This document shows, in pieces, positions 11,985-15,431 of a DNA stretch of 15,431 nucleotides; the stretch's first letter is position 1; the number at the start of each line of letters is the position of its first letter. The stretch spans positions 1 through 15,431 of the forward strand of contig CAJUKL010000053.1 of the NCBI GenBank assembly GCA_910587195.1. Direction: 5' to 3'. The stretch is from an uncultured Clostridia bacterium. GTDB taxonomy: Bacteria > Bacillota > Clostridia > Lachnospirales > Anaerotignaceae. A program made the position numbers and the translations under genes. A model generated the notes under the pieces. It was given only the letters and a program-made list of their open reading frames with translations, made no database searches and was not told the DNA's origin.

Positions 11985-12041
11985 GTAGAGTTTGAGATAA
12001 AGTCTTAAGGTTTTAAGTCTACCATAAAGGAGGAGTTCAGC

Positions 12042-14132
12042 GTGGCAAACAGAGCGTTTCCACTTGCTAAAACTAGAAATATCGGTATCATGGCACATAT
12101 TGATGCTGGTAAAACAACTCTTACAGAACGTATTTTGTTCTATACTGGACGTAATTATAAAATTGGTGATACTCATGAGGGTACTGCTACCATGGACTGG
12201 ATGGAACAAGAACAGGAAAGAGGTATTACAATTACATCTGCTGCAACAACTTGTCAGTGGAATGAAAATAGAGTAAATATCATTGATACACCAGGACACG
12301 TTGACTTTACTGTAGAAGTTGAACGTTCTTTGCGTGTATTGGATGGTGCAGTTTGTGTATTCTGTGCTAAAGGTGGTGTAGAACCACAGTCTGAAACTGT
12401 TTGGCGTCAGGCAGATAACTATAATGTACCTAGAATGGCTTTTGTTAATAAAATGGACATTATGGGCGCAGATTTTTATAATGTATTGCAAATGATGAAA
12501 GATAGATTAGGCTGTAAACCAGTCGCTATGTTTTTACCAATCGGTGCAGAAAGCGATTTTGTAGGCGTAATTGATTTGCTGAAAATGAAAGCTTTTATTT
12601 ATGAAGATGATTTAGGTAAAGAAGTAGACGAAGAAGAAATTCCTGCTGATATGAAAGAAAAAGCAGAAGAATATCATCAGCTTATGATAGAAGCCATTGC
12701 AGAAACAGATGAAGATTTAATGGACAAATATCTTGCAGAAGAAGAAATAACAGAAGAAGAATTAAAAGCTGCTATGAGAAAGGCTTGTATCAGTTGTGAA
12801 TTAGTTCCTGTATTTTGTGGTTCTGCTTATAGAAATAAAGGTGTTCAAAAATTATTAGATGGTGTTATTGATTATATGCCAGCACCTATAGATATTCCTG
12901 CTATTAAAGGAGTTGACCCAGATAGCGGAGAAGAAGTAGAAAGACATGCTTCTGATGAAGAACCTTTCTCTGCTTTAGCATTTAAAATTATGAATGACCC
13001 ATTTGTTGGAAAATTAGCTTTCTTCCGTGTGTACTCTGGTACTTTAAATTCTGGTACCTATGTTCATAACTCTACAAAAGGTAAAAAAGAACGTGTAGGA
13101 CGTATTTTACAGATGCACGCAAACCATAGAGAAGAAATTGATAAAGTATATTCTGGTGATATTGCAGCAGCTGTTGGTTTTAAATTAACAACAACTGGCG
13201 ATACTATCTGTGATGAAGACCATGAAGTTATTTTGGAATCTATGGTATTCCCAGAACCAGTTATTGAAGTTGCGATTGAACCAAAAACAAAAGCTGGCAG
13301 AGATAAAATGGGTATTGCTTTGGCAAAACTTGCAGAAGAAGACCCAACTTTTAAAACTTATACTAACCAAGATACAGGCGATACCATTATCGCAGGTATG
13401 GGTGAACTTCACTTGGAAATTATTGTTGACCGTTTGTTAAGAGAATTTAAAGTAGAGGCAAACGTTGGTGCGCCTCAGGTTTCTTATAAAGAAACATTTA
13501 GAAAAGCGGTTGACGTGGAAGGTAAATTTGTGCGTCAGTCTGGTGGTCGTGGACAGTATGGACATTGTAAAGTAAAATTCTATCCTATCGGCACAGATGC
13601 AGAACACAATTATGAATTTGTAAACAGTACCGTTGGTGGTTCTATTCCAAAAGAATATATTCCAGCGATTGATAAAGGAATCCAAGAGGCAATGCAAAGT
13701 GGTATTTTAGGTGGCTATCCTGTGCTTGGTGTAAAAGCAGAAGTATATGATGGTTCTTACCATGATGTTGACTCCTCTGAAATGGCTTATCAAGTAGCAG
13801 GCTCTATGGCTTTTAAAGAAGCAATGAGAAAAGGCGATGCTGTATTGTTAGAGCCTATTATGAAAGTAACCGTATCCGTACCAGAGGATTATATGGGAGA
13901 TGTTATTGGTGACATTAACTCCCGTCGTGGTAGAATTGAAGGCATGGAAGCAAGAAGTGGTGTGCAAGTAATTCATTCTTATGTACCATTAGCTGAAATG
14001 TTTGGTTATTCTACTGACCTTCGTTCAAAATCTCAAGGTCGTGGTACTTACGTTATGGAAGTTGACCACTATGAACCTTGTCCTAAATCTGTACAAGAAA
14101 AAGTTTTAGAAGGTAGAAAAGCAGATGCATAA
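12042..14132 (+). CDS. fusA: Elongation factor G
   Basis: The product has 696 residues, full length, from GTG 12042 after AAGGAGGAG. EF-G is the GTPase that drives ribosomal translocation and, with RRF, recycling. The G domain shows AHIDAGKT (18-25), RGITI (60-64), DTPGH (82-86) and NKMD (136-139). Domain II begins near 290 (EEPFSALAFKIMNDPFVGKLAFFRVYSG). Domain IV carries SGGRGQYGHCKVKFYP and the tip region. Domain V ends with GYSTDLRSKSQGRGTYVMEVDHYEPCP. This is the canonical translation factor by context and sequence. It is followed by tuf, 104 nt downstream, with an additional promoter between them. Confidence 0.98.
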   Translation: MANRAFPLAKTRNIGIMAHIDAGKTTLTERILFYTGRNYKIGDTHEGTATMDWMEQEQERGITITSAATTCQWNENRVNIIDTPGHVDFTVEVERSLRVLDGAVCVFCAKGGVEPQSETVWRQADNYNVPRMAFVNKMDIMGADFYNVLQMMKDRLGCKPVAMFLPIGAESDFVGVIDLLKMKAFIYEDDLGKEVDEEEIPADMKEKAEEYHQLMIEAIAETDEDLMDKYLAEEEITEEELKAAMRKACISCELVPVFCGSAYRNKGVQKLLDGVIDYMPAPIDIPAIKGVDPDSGEEVERHASDEEPFSALAFKIMNDPFVGKLAFFRVYSGTLNSGTYVHNSTKGKKERVGRILQMHANHREEIDKVYSGDIAAAVGFKLTTTGDTICDEDHEVILESMVFPEPVIEVAIEPKTKAGRDKMGIALAKLAEEDPTFKTYTNQDTGDTIIAGMGELHLEIIVDRLLREFKVEANVGAPQVSYKETFRKAVDVEGKFVRQSGGRGQYGHCKVKFYPIGTDAEHNYEFVNSTVGGSIPKEYIPAIDKGIQEAMQSGILGGYPVLGVKAEVYDGSYHDVDSSEMAYQVAGSMAFKEAMRKGDAVLLEPIMKVTVSVPEDYMGDVIGDINSRRGRIEGMEARSGVQVIHSYVPLAEMFGYSTDLRSKSQGRGTYVMEVDHYEPCPKSVQEKVLEGRKADA

Positions 14133-14161
14133 AATAAATGCTGTAAAAATGGAATATTTGC

Positions 14162-14190
14162 TTGCAAATACTGGCAATATTCTATATAAT
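14162..14190 (+). promoter_or_regulatory. Internal promoter for tuf
   Basis: TTGCAA (14162-14167), a 17-bp spacer and a perfect TATAAT (14185-14190) predict a start near 14197, about 40 nt before tuf. A TATTTGC/GCAAATA hairpin (14155-14170) overlaps the -35 element. It would allow EF-Tu to be made in excess of the other operon products. Confidence 0.75.
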
Positions 14191-14236
14191 GAATGAAAAA
14201 GATACTCTTAGACAATTTAAAGGAGGATATTTAAAA

Positions 14237-15430
14237 ATGGCTAAGCAAAAATTTGAAAGAACAAAACCTCATATGAATATTGGTACCATTGGACACGTTG
14301 ACCATGGTAAAACAACTTTGACAGCTGCTATTACAAAAACACTTCATGAAAGATACCAAATTGGTGAAGCAGTTGCTTTTGAAAACATTGACAAAGCTCC
14401 AGAAGAAAGAGAACGTGGTATCACAATTTCTACAGCTCACGTTGAATATGAAACACCTACAAGACACTACGCACACGTTGACTGCCCAGGACATGCTGAC
14501 TATGTTAAAAACATGATTACTGGTGCTGCTCAGATGGATGGTGCTATCCTTGTTGTTGCTGCAACAGATGGCCCTATGGCTCAAACAAGAGAACATATCT
14601 TGCTTTCTCGTCAGGTAGGTGTTCCTTATATCGTTGTATTTATGAACAAATGTGATATGGTAGACGATGAAGAACTTCTTGACTTGGTTGAAATGGAAAT
14701 TAGAGAACTTCTTTCTGAATATGAATTCCCTGGCGATGATATTCCTATTATTAGAGGTTCTGCTTACCAAGCATTGCAAGATTCTACAGGTGAATGGGGC
14801 GACAAAATTGTTGAATTGATGAACGAAATTGAAGCTTATATCCCTGAACCAGAACGTGATACAGATAAACCTTTCTTGATGCCAGTAGAAGACGTATTCT
14901 CTATTACAGGACGTGGTACAGTTGCTACAGGTAGAGTAGAAAGCGGTGTTGTTAAAGTACAGGATGAAGTTGAAATTGTTGGTTTGACAGAAGAAATTAG
15001 AAAAGTTGTTGTAACTGGCGTTGAAATGTTCAGAAAACTTCTTGACCAAGCAGAAGCTGGTGACAATATTGGTGTTCTTCTTCGTGGTGTACAAAGAAAT
15101 GAAATTGAAAGAGGACAGGTTCTTGCAAAACCAGGCTCTATTACACCTCACCACAAATTTAAAGCACAAGTTTACGTATTAAGCAAAGAAGAAGGTGGAC
15201 GTCATACTCCTTTCTTCAACAACTATAGACCACAGTTCTATTTTAGAACAACAGACGTTACAGGTATTATTTCCCTTCCAGAAGGTACAGAAATGTGTAT
15301 GCCTGGCGATAACGTTGAAATGACAATTGAATTGATTACAAAAGTAGCTATGGCTCCTGGTCTTCGTTTTGCTATCCGTGAAGGTGGTAGAACAGTAGGT
15401 GCTGGTTCTGTTACTGAAATTATTGACTAA
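14237..15430 (+). CDS. tuf: Elongation factor Tu
   Basis: The product has 397 residues, complete, ending one base before the window edge. EF-Tu carries aminoacyl-tRNA to the ribosomal A site. The start is ATG 14237, 10 nt after AAAGGAGG; the frame upstream to 14162 lies in the promoter and leader. The G domain has GHVDHGKT (19-26), RGITI (60-64), DCPGH (82-86) and NKCD (137-140). Domain II starts near 210 (KPFLMPVEDVFSITGRGTVATGRVESG). Domain III ends MAPGLRFAIREGGRTVGAGSVTEIID. The codon choice, with many T- or A-ending codons in a conserved protein, reflects genome composition. Whether a second tuf copy exists cannot be seen here. Confidence 0.98.
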   Translation: MAKQKFERTKPHMNIGTIGHVDHGKTTLTAAITKTLHERYQIGEAVAFENIDKAPEERERGITISTAHVEYETPTRHYAHVDCPGHADYVKNMITGAAQMDGAILVVAATDGPMAQTREHILLSRQVGVPYIVVFMNKCDMVDDEELLDLVEMEIRELLSEYEFPGDDIPIIRGSAYQALQDSTGEWGDKIVELMNEIEAYIPEPERDTDKPFLMPVEDVFSITGRGTVATGRVESGVVKVQDEVEIVGLTEEIRKVVVTGVEMFRKLLDQAEAGDNIGVLLRGVQRNEIERGQVLAKPGSITPHHKFKAQVYVLSKEEGGRHTPFFNNYRPQFYFRTTDVTGIISLPEGTEMCMPGDNVEMTIELITKVAMAPGLRFAIREGGRTVGAGSVTEIID

Positions 15431-15431
15431 T

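Noticed and set aside
11934..12491. 185-codon minus-strand frame over the rpsG-fusA gap and the fusA start
   Set aside because: It is antisense to fusA with biased composition and no family resemblance; it is an artefact of AT-rich coding sequence.
14231..15169. Long open frame (312 codons) antisense to tuf
   Set aside because: It mirrors the codon pattern of tuf, its translation is low-complexity (rich in N, F, S, C), and it lacks a ribosome site or family signature.
1..15431. tRNA, rRNA, CRISPR array, riboswitch or transposase gene
   Set aside because: No tRNA cloverleaf with a T-loop GTTC motif, regular spaced repeats, known riboswitch core, or transposase motif was recognised by eye in either strand.

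Overview
The window reads as a chromosomal segment of a low-GC Gram-positive bacterium of class Clostridia, probably of the Lachnospirales type. This rests on AT-rich codon use, strong AGGAGG-type ribosome binding sites, clean TTGACA/TATAAT promoters, the clostridial insertion in S12, and genes for DUF2325 and TSCPD proteins. The species-level origin is inference.

Layout. 1-1063: the tail of a repeat element, an internally shortened small gene (192-374), a DUF6756-like gene (384-932), a bidirectional terminator and a short repeat. 1068-3480 (minus strand): one transcription unit rpmG-secE-nusG-rplK-rplA from a strong promoter at 3452-3480, with two L1-binding-site-like hairpins, one before rplK and one before rplA. 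3546-4635: a small accessory island. An Arc-type ribbon-helix-helix regulator (minus) faces two small plus-strand genes across a divergent promoter packed with GATATC operators. 4725-5861: a DtxR/MntR-type metalloregulator (minus), a MITE-like insertion of about 307 bp, and a DUF2325 gene (plus) with an inverted repeat over its transcription start. 5929-6498 (minus): a small membrane protein and a TSCPD protein. 6660-9113 (minus): an overlapping znuA-znuC-znuB metal-uptake operon. 9213-10316 (plus): a 3-methyladenine DNA glycosylase and a PNPOx/NimA-like flavoprotein. 10321-10746: a gene-free stretch built of nested hairpin repeats. 10749-15430 (plus): the str operon rpsL-rpsG-fusA-tuf, with a strong promoter before rpsL and another before tuf.

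How it fits together. Two blocks of the translation/transcription core (secE-nusG-L11-L1 and S12-S7-EF-G-EF-Tu) lie back to back on opposite strands. About 9.8 kb of metal homeostasis, repair and accessory genes separate them (end of rplA to start of rpsL). The usual link between them, rplJ-rplL-rpoB-rpoC, is absent from the window. The most unusual material is non-coding: a family of dispersed, modular hairpin repeats at nearly every operon boundary. One copy has imperfect terminal inverted repeats and a perfect 9-10 bp flanking direct repeat, so it looks like a non-autonomous mobile element. No tRNA, rRNA, CRISPR array, transposase or integrase was seen.
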